Shown: piece after piece, positions 35,593 to 43,142 of the stretch
Layout of the letters: every line of letters begins with the position of its first letter
Numbering within the stretch: the first letter of the stretch is position 1
From: Vibrio aphrogenes
GTDB lineage: Bacteria; Pseudomonadota; Gammaproteobacteria; Enterobacterales; Vibrionaceae
NCBI RefSeq assembly: GCF_002157735.2
Contig: NZ_AP018690.1
Location: 1 to 64,000, forward strand
Length of the DNA: 64,000 nt
Direction: 5' to 3'
Notes under the pieces: generated by a model
Told to the model about the DNA's origin: nothing
Seen by the model: the letters and a program-made list of their open reading frames with translations, nothing else
Database searches by the model: none
Program-made: the position numbers and the translations under genes

Positions 35593-35650
35593 TTTTGTGT
35601 GCAAACTATTTGCAATTATCAAAAAGCCGATCTAATATTTTGCATGCAAA
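35593..35650. promoter_or_regulatory. OhrR operators in the ohrR-ohr space
   Basis: TTTGCATGCAAA at 35639-35650 is a perfect 12-bp palindrome. A second related word, TTGTGTGCAAAC, lies near 35595-35606 with a further TTTGCAA after it. OhrR binds such TGCA-centred AT-rich palindromes, so the pair probably controls both divergent promoters. Confidence 0.65.
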
Positions 35651-35651
35651 C

Positions 35652-35709
35652 TAAATAACCTCAACTGCGGTATTGAGTGACTTCTAGTTATCCGCAACTG
35701 AGGTTAAAT
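35652..35709. repeat. dispersed imperfect palindrome, copy 2
   Basis: Nearly the same element as 6145-6200: TAACCTCAACTGCGG, a short centre ending TTCTAG, then TTATCCGCAACTGAGGTTAA. It lies directly after the OhrR operator and 26 bases before the ohr start, so it probably forms a hairpin in the ohr leader RNA. Confidence 0.82.
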
Positions 35710-35734
35710 ACACTATTCTTGTTAGGAGTGAACA

Positions 35735-36163
35735 ATGAAAACATTACAAAGTGTCGCATATACAGCAAAAGCAACCGCGACAGGTGGACGTGAAGGTTCG
35801 GCTAAATCTGATGATGGCCGTTTAGAGGTAGCATTATCTACACCTAAAGGTTTAGGTGGCGATGATGGCCAAGGGACGAACCCTGAGCAATTGTTCGCAG
35901 CAGGTTATGCAGCTTGCTTCATTGGCGCTTTGAAGTTAGTGGCAGGTCAAGCCAAAGTTGCCTTACCTAAAGAGACTCACATTAATTCTGAAGTATCTAT
36001 CGGCCCTATCGAAGGCGGTTTTGGTATTGCAGTGAAGCTGGAAGTCAATGTGGGTGATCTTGATAAAGCAACAGCGCAAGAATTGGTGAATAAAGCGCAT
36101 GAAGTGTGCCCATATTCAAATGCTACTCGTGGCAATATTGCGATTGAGTTAACGGTGGCGTAA
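35735..36163 (+). CDS. ohr: organic hydroperoxide resistance protein Ohr
   Basis: A 142-residue thiol peroxidase of the Ohr/OsmC fold. It reduces organic and fatty-acid hydroperoxides using lipoylated partners. Catalytic Cys61 (GYAACFIGAL) and Cys125 (HEVCPYSNATRGN) are both at the family positions, with Arg19 in GGREGSAKSDDG. TAGGAG precedes the ATG. It is divergent from ohrR. Confidence 0.95.
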   Translation: MKTLQSVAYTAKATATGGREGSAKSDDGRLEVALSTPKGLGGDDGQGTNPEQLFAAGYAACFIGALKLVAGQAKVALPKETHINSEVSIGPIEGGFGIAVKLEVNVGDLDKATAQELVNKAHEVCPYSNATRGNIAIELTVA

Positions 36164-36192
36164 CTGCCGCTTGAAAGAGAGATTTCTTATGA

Positions 36193-36228
36193 CAACCCCC
36201 AGTTGTGAAAGCAAGTGGGGGTTGAGTT
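36193..36228. terminator. hairpin after ohr
   Basis: Arms CAACCCCCA (36193-36201) and TGGGGGTTG (36216-36224). The following T run is short. It lies between ohr and the convergent PL7 gene. Confidence 0.6.
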
Positions 36229-36255
36229 TATAGAGCAATCAAGCGTGCGATGAGG

Positions 36256-37113
36256 TTATTTTGTAAGCTCGTGGTATTCCAGAGTTTGGAAATGCGCTTC
36301 ACTTTGACCGTGAGTAAATTGGTTATACACACCAGCTTTAAAGAAGCTTAGAAGGTGACGCCAATAATCGATATTTTTTTCTAACTTACGTTCACCATCG
36401 ACATAGACAGTTAAGAGCTTATTTCCGACGGTCACATCAAACTTTGTCATTTTATCGCTTGGTGCTTTACCTAAATCGACCATGCTATAAGCTACATCCG
36501 AACGACATAGATCTTTATCTTTATTTTTTTCACCAGCACTGCCTTTACAGATCGCGGCATTATTTTTCGTCACAGCCCAGAAATGTCCTTTTACGCCATG
36601 ATTATTTTCTTTCCACACCACACGTAATAATGGGTGCGGTACATTATGCGTGCCTTCATTATCTAAACCTTTATTGTGTACTTGTAGAAAGGTGATTTCA
36701 TTTTGTTTAGAGGTAGAGTGCTTCATTGCCGCTTCAGGGTGGATGATTTCAACTTCAGCAGTTAACGTGTAGAACTCGTTTGGTAAGTCAGTGCGAAAGT
36801 TTTTTTGCACTCGTAATTCATTGCGCAAATGGTCATTTTTCATCTTAAAAACCAGAGCTTTGGAATGTTTATCAACGTAAAAATTGTCATTCACAATCCC
36901 GGTATAGTCATTATCGAGCGCAAAAAATTCTTTATTACTTTTTTTTCCTTCGGGGTCAGATATTTGCAATTCTGAGTGCGATAAAATATTGGCAAACTCG
37001 GGGTAGCTGGCCGGCTCACCCAGTGCTCCATTGGGATTGGCAAATTGCACATTTGCTAAAGCGAAAGAGGACATGGTGAGCAAGACGGGTAAAGAGAAGA
37101 GCGCTTTGTTCAT
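36256..37113 (-). CDS. PL7 alginate lyase, secreted
   Basis: A 285-residue lyase with a signal peptide (1-20, ending FALA). The three PL7 motifs are present: RNELR (97-101), QVH (144-146) and FKAGVYNQ (258-265). They supply the Arg, Gln, His and Tyr of the active site in a beta-jelly-roll. In this family QVH often goes with polymannuronate preference and QIH with polyguluronate; that is a correlation only. Two cysteines (C189, C203) could form a disulfide. No lipobox is seen, so it is periplasmic or exported. It stands alone here, with the intracellular-type lyase and symporter 11 kb away. Confidence 0.92.
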   Translation of the reverse strand: MNKALFSLPVLLTMSSFALANVQFANPNGALGEPASYPEFANILSHSELQISDPEGKKSNKEFFALDNDYTGIVNDNFYVDKHSKALVFKMKNDHLRNELRVQKNFRTDLPNEFYTLTAEVEIIHPEAAMKHSTSKQNEITFLQVHNKGLDNEGTHNVPHPLLRVVWKENNHGVKGHFWAVTKNNAAICKGSAGEKNKDKDLCRSDVAYSMVDLGKAPSDKMTKFDVTVGNKLLTVYVDGERKLEKNIDYWRHLLSFFKAGVYNQFTHGQSEAHFQTLEYHELTK

Positions 37114-37270
37114 AATGAATCCTTTTGTAGTATTATATTTTAAATATAGATACCAATACCACTGAATATGGATAGATCAAAATGATGAGCGCTAAAACTT
37201 TGTGTGAAGTCTTATTTTCGTGAATGTCTGTGTAAAACACTAATAATTGAGCAGGGACTCATTATTAATG

Positions 37271-37552
37271 TTAGGAGGTGAGGATGTTGTTTCTAACTAA
37301 GCCACGCTTGACGTTTTTGCATAATTTACCAAAGCGGCGAATTTCATCAAATTGAGGAGTGATGCCGCGCCTTAACGCACTTTCCCAATAGGATAATTCC
37401 GAGTCGACCAATTCCATCAACTTTTTGGGGCAGCCAATGCAATTGCCTTCGGTCCCACAAACAAAGGTGTCTTCTTCATACAAAGGGAACGTTTTTTTGG
37501 CTTCATCAATGATCAGTTGCATGGCTTCGGTTCTGCTTGGCTTGTGTGTCAT
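37271..37552 (-). CDS. small Cys-motif protein, unknown function
   Basis: A 93-residue protein with CGTEGNCIGCPKKLMELVD near residue 32, three cysteines in a C-x5-C-x2-C array, and one later Cys (GKLCKN). The rest is charged and helical. ATG 37552 has GGAGGGG upstream. The Cys cluster could bind metal. It looks like a conserved cytosolic protein, but I do not recognise the family. The neighbours (PL7, arsD) give no clue. Confidence 0.65.
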   Translation of the reverse strand: MTHKPSRTEAMQLIIDEAKKTFPLYEEDTFVCGTEGNCIGCPKKLMELVDSELSYWESALRRGITPQFDEIRRFGKLCKNVKRGLVRNNILTS

Positions 37553-37894
37553 ATACCCCTCCATTTATTAAGTTTATTGTCTGCTTTTTATAGAGAAAAT
37601 CCATAGTCCTTTGTAGGTAACTTGCAAGAATACCCATCGTACTCATTATCTGATCATCCTTACTGATTAAAGACTTGCTTGTAGCATCACGACTTAGTGA
37701 AATTTTAACCTGGTGTCCAAGCCTTTTTCCTACGCAATTTCTCACCGTCTAATGAGTGTGATTACTATTATTGATTTTTTCTCTCGTCATATCTGTTTTT
37801 TCATATATAATGAATTTCATATATGTATAAGATTAATACTTACTTGTACTTCATGTTATGCCTTTCAATGTGTTTTCTATAAGGATGGTTTTTT
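37553..37894. other. 342-bp intergenic region before arsD
   Basis: It holds the promoter of the 93-residue gene (leftward) and that of arsDA (rightward). Direct repeats TTCATATAT (37800-37808 and 37816-37824) and the small palindrome ATGAATTTCAT (37810-37820) lie about 75-90 bases before arsD and could be an ArsR-type operator. No arsR gene is in the window. Confidence 0.45.
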
Positions 37895-38293
37895 ATGAAA
37901 ATTAATAACTTAACGCCTGTTGGAGCCAAAGTCTTAGAAATTTACGATCCTGCCTTGTGTTGCAGTAGTGGAGTATGTGGCGTGGATGCCGACCAAGTTT
38001 TGATTCAATTTTCTGCTGATATCGACTGGTTGAAGCAGCAAGGCATTGAGGTGAAACGCTTTAATTTAGCTCAAGAGCCGATGGCATTTGCCAATCAAGC
38101 GGTAATCAAAGATTTTTTACAACAGCAAGGTGCCGATAAACTGCCAGCCATTTTATTGGGCGGTCAGATAAAAATGTCCAACCAATATCCAAGCCGTCAA
38201 GAATTGGCAACTTGGTTTGGCCTGACTGTGATCAATCAAGGTGCAGAGCCACAAGCGCAATCCAATTGCTGTCAATCATCAGGTTGCTGTTAA
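37895..38293 (+). CDS. arsD: arsenic metallochaperone ArsD
   Basis: A 132-residue metallochaperone that hands As(III) or Sb(III) to ArsA. The key triad is present in DPALCCSSGVCG (Cys22, Cys23, Cys28; the same CCxxxxC array as C12/C13/C18 of plasmid R773 ArsD). The C-terminal vicinal pairs are in NCCQSSGCC. The thioredoxin-like fold reads EVKRFNLAQEPMAFANQAVIKDFL and LPAILLGGQIKMSNQYPS. AAGGATGG lies upstream. The ArsA gene follows after 21 bases. Confidence 0.93.
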   Translation: MKINNLTPVGAKVLEIYDPALCCSSGVCGVDADQVLIQFSADIDWLKQQGIEVKRFNLAQEPMAFANQAVIKDFLQQQGADKLPAILLGGQIKMSNQYPSRQELATWFGLTVINQGAEPQAQSNCCQSSGCC

Positions 38294-38314
38294 TTCAAAC
38301 AGAAGGAATGTCGT

Positions 38315-40066
38315 ATGCAATTTTTACATAATTTGCCTCCTTACCTGTTTTTTACTGGTAAAGGTGGAGTAGGTAAAACTTCGATCTCTTGTGCAACGGC
38401 CTTATCTTTGGTTGAGCAAGGGAAAAAAGTGCTACTCGTCAGTACCGATCCTGCTTCAAATGTGGCTCAAGTGTTCAATCAAACGATTGGTAATCGCATT
38501 ACTAATATTGAGAATATCGCTAATTTGTCGGCAATCGAAATTGATCCTCAACAAGCGGCAGCGCATTATCGTCAGCGTATTGTTGAGCCTTTAGAAGGCA
38601 TTTTGCCACCGGATGCGTTGCGCAGTATTGAAGAGCAACTTTCAGGTGCCTGTACCACAGAAATTGCCGCTTTTGATGAGTTTACCGAGTTATTGACCGA
38701 TCAAAGCCTGCTGACTCAATTTGATCATATTGTGTTTGATACTGCGCCGACAGGACATACGATTCGTTTATTGCAATTGCCGGGAGCGTGGAGCAACTTT
38801 ATAGAAGATAACCCAGAAGGCGCTTCTTGCCTTGGGCCGATGTCAGGGCTAGAAAAGCAACGCAGCCAATACGCCCATGCGGTTGAGGTGCTATCTAATC
38901 AAGACAAAACGCGCTTAATTTTGGTCGCAAGAGCACAAAAGAGCGCATTGGCGGAAGTGGCGCACACCTATCAAGAATTGTATTCACTTGGGATCACTCA
39001 GCAATCTTTGGTGGTCAATGGTGTGATGCCAGAGTCGGCAGCAGAGCAAGATCAATTGGCATCGGTGATCTATCAACGCGAGCAAGCAGTGTTACAAGCG
39101 TTACCAGAAGCACTGCAAGGTTTATCAATGGATATTATTCATTTGAGAGCCAATAACATGGTTGGTATTGCGGCATTATCTGCGTTATTAAAACCAAATG
39201 TGGCGGTAGAAGCGGTGGAGTTTGAAGCTTCTGAGCTTGTTCAAAATAGCGCTTCGTTAGCCGATTTAGTAGATGAGATTGCCAAAAACGATCATGGCTT
39301 GATCATGTTAATGGGCAAAGGCGGGGTTGGAAAAACCACTATGGCGGCAGCGATTGCTGTGGGTTTAGCGAAAAAAGGCTTTGATGTTCATTTAACTACC
39401 TCAGATCCTGCTGCGCACTTACAATCGACGCTAAATGGCAGCTTAGCTAATTTGGAAGTCAGCCGCATCGACCCGGTGGAAGCGACAGAGCGTTATCGCC
39501 AGCATGTTTTAGAATCTAAAGGTAAAGATCTTTCTGATTCAGAAAAAGCGTTACTTGAAGAAGACTTGCGTTCACCCTGTACCGAAGAAATTGCTACGTT
39601 CCAAGCGTTTTCACGTGCTATCCGTGATTCGGCTAAACGTTTTGTGGTGATGGATACCGCGCCGACGGGCCATACCTTATTGTTGCTGGATGCGACTGGT
39701 TCGTATCATAAAGAAATAGAGAAAAAAATGGGGTCGAATAAAGGCTTTACCACGCCATTGATGCAGCTACAAGACCCAGAGAGAACCAAAGTATTGATCA
39801 CGTCCTTGGCGGAGACGACTCCGGTGTTGGAAGCGGAACATTTACAACATGACCTTGAACGAGCAGGCATTCGTCCATGGGGTTGGATCGTCAATAACGT
39901 CTTATCGGTGGCGCAAACTCAATCGCCTTTATTACAAAAACGTGCCATGCAAGAAATGCAGCAAATAGAAAAAGTGCATGCCTTGGCTCAACGTACCGCA
40001 TTAGTGCCTATGTTGATTAACGAGCCTGTGGGAATTGAGGCCTTAAGTGAGTTATCAACGCATTAA
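38315..40066 (+). CDS. arsA: arsenical pump-driving ATPase ArsA (two-domain)
   Basis: A 583-residue ATPase with two homologous halves. The P-loops are GKGGVGKTS (near residue 15) and GKGGVGKTT (near residue 335), each followed by a DTAPTGHT signature. All three arsenite-binding cysteines are visible, in SGACTTEIAAF, ASCLGPMSG and RSPCTEEIATF. It drives the ArsB membrane channel. arsB is not next to it, and neither is arsR, so a channel elsewhere must be used or the pair may serve another permease. AGAAGGAA precedes the start. Confidence 0.94.
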   Translation: MQFLHNLPPYLFFTGKGGVGKTSISCATALSLVEQGKKVLLVSTDPASNVAQVFNQTIGNRITNIENIANLSAIEIDPQQAAAHYRQRIVEPLEGILPPDALRSIEEQLSGACTTEIAAFDEFTELLTDQSLLTQFDHIVFDTAPTGHTIRLLQLPGAWSNFIEDNPEGASCLGPMSGLEKQRSQYAHAVEVLSNQDKTRLILVARAQKSALAEVAHTYQELYSLGITQQSLVVNGVMPESAAEQDQLASVIYQREQAVLQALPEALQGLSMDIIHLRANNMVGIAALSALLKPNVAVEAVEFEASELVQNSASLADLVDEIAKNDHGLIMLMGKGGVGKTTMAAAIAVGLAKKGFDVHLTTSDPAAHLQSTLNGSLANLEVSRIDPVEATERYRQHVLESKGKDLSDSEKALLEEDLRSPCTEEIATFQAFSRAIRDSAKRFVVMDTAPTGHTLLLLDATGSYHKEIEKKMGSNKGFTTPLMQLQDPERTKVLITSLAETTPVLEAEHLQHDLERAGIRPWGWIVNNVLSVAQTQSPLLQKRAMQEMQQIEKVHALAQRTALVPMLINEPVGIEALSELSTH

Positions 40067-40080
40067 TGTTTAACCGTATC

Positions 40081-40169
40081 CTTCCTGATATTGGCTCCGT
40101 TAAGCCGTTGAATGTTGTTTGATAAGCTACAACCTTCAAGCTAAACAAAATGAGCCAAATATCAGGAAG
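40081..40169. repeat. 89-bp nested inverted repeat
   Basis: The ends CTTCCTGATATTGGCTC (40081-40097) and GAGCCAAATATCAGGAAG (40152-40169) are inverted copies that differ by one inserted A. Inside, TTGAA/TTCAA and TTGT/ACAA words also pair. The element could be a MITE-like insertion or a large RNA hairpin ending the arsDA transcript. No flanking duplication is obvious. Confidence 0.7.
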
Positions 40170-40294
40170 ATGCTGCCACTTTCCTTATTGGACATGCACC
40201 TTCGGCTTTTTTATCTTTTTCGCAGCGGTTTCTCTTAGAGACGATTCCTATATAACTATCCGTTATACCGACCTCATTTTAAGTCATTATCTTT

Positions 40295-40338
40295 ATACGT
40301 CTTTTCCTTGTATCTTAATTATAGATGTCTATACGGCT
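40295..40338. promoter_or_regulatory. MetJ-like boxes upstream of metQ
   Basis: ATACGTCT (40295-40302) and the adjacent pair AGATGTCT-ATACGGCT (40323-40338) each resemble the MetJ half-site AGACGTCT. Tandem 8-mers are the MetJ arrangement. They precede the metQ start by about 20 to 60 bases, which would place metQ under methionine control. Confidence 0.5.
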
Positions 40339-40357
40339 AATTTATAAGAAGGATATT

Positions 40358-41161
40358 ATGAAAAAGACGCATTCAATGATGAAACGGTTATTGGTTTTAC
40401 CACTCTTGTTAGGGTTGGCGGCTTGTGGTGATAAAGCCTCCAATACCATTAAAATTGGCGCTACCGCAGGGCCGCATGCTCAAGTGGTAGAAGCAGTCGC
40501 ACAAGAAGCGGAAAAACAAGGAATACACGTCGAAGTGGTGACGTTTTCTGATTACATCACACCTAATGCCGCCTTGGCCGATGGAACGATTGATCTTAAT
40601 AGTTACCAACATCAGCCTTTTTTAGACAATTATAACGCCAATAATGAGAAGCAATTAGTGTCCATTGGGCGTTCTATTTTAATGCGCATGGGGATTTATT
40701 CGGATCAATACCGCTCCGTTGACGCGTTACCTGTGGGGGCAACGATTACCATTCCAAACGATCCTACCAATGGCGGTCGCGCTTTATTATTATTGGAAGA
40801 GGCGGGCGTTATTACCCTTAAGCCAGGTTTGGGCGATAAAGCGACCGTGTATGATGTGGTTGAAAACCCGAAAAATTTACAATTCATTGAAATGGATGCG
40901 GCGCAATTACCACGAACATTAAGTGATGCGGCAGCCTCAGTTATTACCATGAACTATGTGATGTCATCGGGCCTTGATCCGCAAAAACAAGGTATTTATT
41001 TAGAGCCTAAAGATGCCAAATTAGCGGTCATGGTTATTGCGGCACGAGCGCAAGATAAAGACAATCCAACCTATAAAAAGATCGTTGATATTTATCATTC
41101 ACCCGCTGTGACAGACTTTATTCATCACACTTTTAACGGCACGATTGAACCTGCGTTATAA
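40358..41161 (+). CDS. MetQ/NlpA-family methionine-binding lipoprotein
   Basis: A 267-residue lipoprotein. The lipobox LGLAAC puts the lipidated Cys at residue 23. The MetQ/NlpA fold is shown by IKIGATAGPHAQVVEAV, VEVVTFSDYITPNAALADGTIDLNSYQHQPFLD, TITIPNDPTNGGRALLLLEEAG and the C-terminal IYHSPAVTDFIHHTF. It would deliver D/L-methionine to MetNI, but no metN or metI is adjacent, so it is an orphan like E. coli NlpA. ATG 40358 follows AAGGA; the frame opens at 40325. Confidence 0.9.
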   Translation: MKKTHSMMKRLLVLPLLLGLAACGDKASNTIKIGATAGPHAQVVEAVAQEAEKQGIHVEVVTFSDYITPNAALADGTIDLNSYQHQPFLDNYNANNEKQLVSIGRSILMRMGIYSDQYRSVDALPVGATITIPNDPTNGGRALLLLEEAGVITLKPGLGDKATVYDVVENPKNLQFIEMDAAQLPRTLSDAAASVITMNYVMSSGLDPQKQGIYLEPKDAKLAVMVIAARAQDKDNPTYKKIVDIYHSPAVTDFIHHTFNGTIEPAL

Positions 41162-41460
41162 CTGCCGTTATAGCATCGAAGTGATGGTAGATAAATGATT
41201 AGTAGATAGGTGATTAGTAGGGAGTCGATTGATAAGATTAAGTTGACTCAATAGTTAGGTTTGAATAAAATCTCGCCTAATTAAATTAAGAGTTCATCTG
41301 TAATGTTTTACATCCTATTTAAAAATTTTGTCAGGAGACTTTGCTCCGCGCACTAACACGATGAAGTGTTGCTCGGAGCTTATTCTTTCTGAATCTTCAT
41401 CAGGTACGACGCTATTTCTTTATTGATAAGAACGGGGTGATTGTATCTGAGCATTACAGA

Positions 41461-41500
41461 AAAAGGCCGGCGATGTTCTTCATCGTCGGCCTTTTGTTTG
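41461..41500 (+). terminator. leader hairpin 1 (terminator-like)
   Basis: The stem AAAAGGCCGGCGATG pairs with CATCGTCGGCCTTTT (one G-T pair) around a 5-base loop. A short T-rich tail, TTTTGTTTG, follows. It may end a leader RNA or a small RNA upstream. Confidence 0.75.
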
Positions 41501-41526
41501 CTAAAAGCAATGTTCAAAATTTTTTG

Positions 41527-41567
41527 AAACGAGGGGTCGGTATTGTCATACCACCCCTCGTTTTTTT
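41527..41567 (+). terminator. leader hairpin 2 (attenuator) before ABC-F
   Basis: Outer arms AAACGAGGGG (41527-41536) and CCCCTCGTTT (41554-41563) enclose an inner stem GGTAT/ATACC. Seven T follow (41561-41567). The U run ends directly at the GGA ribosome site and 12 bases before the ABC-F ATG, so transcription must pass a strong terminator to express the gene. Confidence 0.85.
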
Positions 41568-41579
41568 GGATGTAACATC

Positions 41580-43127
41580 ATGAGTTTATTAAATATTCAA
41601 AATTTGACTTATCACATTGGTGATAAAACTTTATATCAAAATGCCCACTTTGTTCTGTTACCTGGAGAACATGTTGGGATCACGGGAGCCAATGGCGTTG
41701 GTAAAACCACGTTATTGAGATTGCTGCAATCTGAATTATTACCAGATGCCGGCAAGATTGAATGGCAGCCATTAGTGAAGGTCGGCTACCTTGATCAACA
41801 CGCACAACTCAACCCGGCGTTGTCGGTTCGTGAGCATTTAAGACAAGCGTTTTCTGAGCTGTATGAACTAGAAGCGCAAATGATGGCGATTTATTCTTGC
41901 CCAGAGAAAAGTGTGGCACTGAATTATTTAAATCAAGCGGCTGAAATTCAAACTAAGTTGGAAAGCGAATCTTTCTATACCTTAGATAACCGAATTGAAG
42001 CGGTCGCCGATGGGCTAGGGATCAACGCGTTTGGGATGGAAACACGATTAGCGGATCTCAGCGGTGGACAACGTCATAAAGTCCTATTGGCACAATTATT
42101 ACTGATAGCGCCTAAGGTGTTGTTACTGGATGAACCTACTAACTATTTAGACCACTCGCATATCCAATGGTTAACAGAATACCTGCAACATTTTGCCGGT
42201 GCGTTTATGGTGGTGTCTCATGATCAGCATTTTCTCAATGACGTGACGACTCACATTTGTGATATCGACAAGCAATCTATTCGCAAGTTTAAAGGCAATG
42301 TTGCGAAAGCGATGGCGCAAAAAACCAAAGATGAAGCGACCTATATTAAGCAATATCAAGCGCAACAAAAGCACATTGAAAAGCTGGAATCTTTTATTGC
42401 AAAAAATGGCGCAGGGGTGAATGCCAGCATTGCGAATGGTCGTAAAAAGCAATTAAATCGAATTGAGCGTATGGTCGCGCCTGAATTGCGTAAACCAATG
42501 AGTCTCTCTTTTCTGCAAAGTGGGTTAAGTGCCTCAGAAGGATTAAAAGCAGATCAGCTCGGGATTGGCTATTCTCATTTATTGCTGCCGCGCTTGTCTT
42601 TGACCATTCACCGTGGTGAGAAAGTGGCGATTTTAGGTTTCAATGGGGTAGGAAAATCAACATTATTGAAAACCTTGATTGGTGAGTTGCCCCCTTTGGC
42701 GGGTAAAGTGGATATCGCTCATGGAGTCAAGCTGGGCTACTTTTCTCAAGAGTTGGCGTGGCATGACCCCCAGATGACACCGGTTAATATCATTAAAGCA
42801 GCGTCAGCTACCCTAGACGATAAATCTGCGCGACAAAAACTTGCAGCGGTTGGGATCGGTGGCAAATTGGCGTTGCAGCCGATCGCCTCGTTAAGCGGTG
42901 GTGAACAAACCAAAGTCAAATTGTGCGCCTTGGCTCTAAAGCCGACTAATATTTTGGTTCTCGATGAGCCGACTACTCATTTAGATATTGAGGTAAAAGC
43001 AGTCTTGCAACAAGCGTTGATTAATTATTCGGGAGCGATCATTGTGGTCTCTCATGAGCCAAGTTTCGTGCAAGGTTGGCCAGATAGAGTGATTGATATT
43101 CAACAACTCAACGCTCCACAAATTTAG
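41580..43127 (+). CDS. ABC-F family ATPase (ribosome-associated)
   Basis: A 515-residue protein with two ABC ATPase units and no membrane part. Walker A1 is GANGVGKTT (36-44), signature 1 LSGGQRHK, and Walker B1 VLLLDEPTNYLDHS. Walker A2 is GFNGVGKST near residue 356, signature 2 LSGGEQTK, and Walker B2 ILVLDEPTTHLDIE. The P-site interaction motif linker (about 235-300, with YIKQYQAQQKHIEKLESFIAKNG) separates them. ABC-F proteins bind the ribosomal E site; some protect against antibiotics. The attenuator-like leader and the MFS pump 16 bases downstream point toward a resistance role, but a housekeeping factor is possible. Confidence 0.9.
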   Translation: MSLLNIQNLTYHIGDKTLYQNAHFVLLPGEHVGITGANGVGKTTLLRLLQSELLPDAGKIEWQPLVKVGYLDQHAQLNPALSVREHLRQAFSELYELEAQMMAIYSCPEKSVALNYLNQAAEIQTKLESESFYTLDNRIEAVADGLGINAFGMETRLADLSGGQRHKVLLAQLLLIAPKVLLLDEPTNYLDHSHIQWLTEYLQHFAGAFMVVSHDQHFLNDVTTHICDIDKQSIRKFKGNVAKAMAQKTKDEATYIKQYQAQQKHIEKLESFIAKNGAGVNASIANGRKKQLNRIERMVAPELRKPMSLSFLQSGLSASEGLKADQLGIGYSHLLLPRLSLTIHRGEKVAILGFNGVGKSTLLKTLIGELPPLAGKVDIAHGVKLGYFSQELAWHDPQMTPVNIIKAASATLDDKSARQKLAAVGIGGKLALQPIASLSGGEQTKVKLCALALKPTNILVLDEPTTHLDIEVKAVLQQALINYSGAIIVVSHEPSFVQGWPDRVIDIQQLNAPQI

Positions 43128-43142
43128 GTTTAGGAAAAAGAT

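Larger units (their letters stand above)
41162..41579 (+). promoter_or_regulatory. structured leader of the ABC-F operon
   Basis: The 418 bases before the ABC-F gene contain several strong structures. They are a GCTCCG/CGGAGC-based stem (about 41343-41379), a terminator-like hairpin (41461-41495) and a second terminator hairpin ending at the ribosome site (41527-41567). A short frame from ATG 41361 to TGA 41426 would give a 21-residue peptide (MKCCSELILSESSSGTTLFLY), but its ribosome site is poor. Leader attenuation with ribosome stalling is known for many antibiotic-protection ABC-F genes, so this leader may sense a translation inhibitor. That is inference. Confidence 0.55.

Noticed and set aside
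40081..40169. Integron attC (VCR) site
   Set aside because: The inverted repeat lacks the GTTRRRY core and the TAAC/GTTA ends expected of Vibrio attC sites, and no gene cassette array surrounds it.
40150..40347. 65-codon ORF before metQ
   Set aside because: It overlaps the nested inverted repeat and the MetJ-like boxes, and its composition is unlike a protein gene.
41361..41426. 21-codon leader peptide as a called gene
   Set aside because: The frame is plausible, but there is no good Shine-Dalgarno sequence in front of it, so it is mentioned only within the leader entry.
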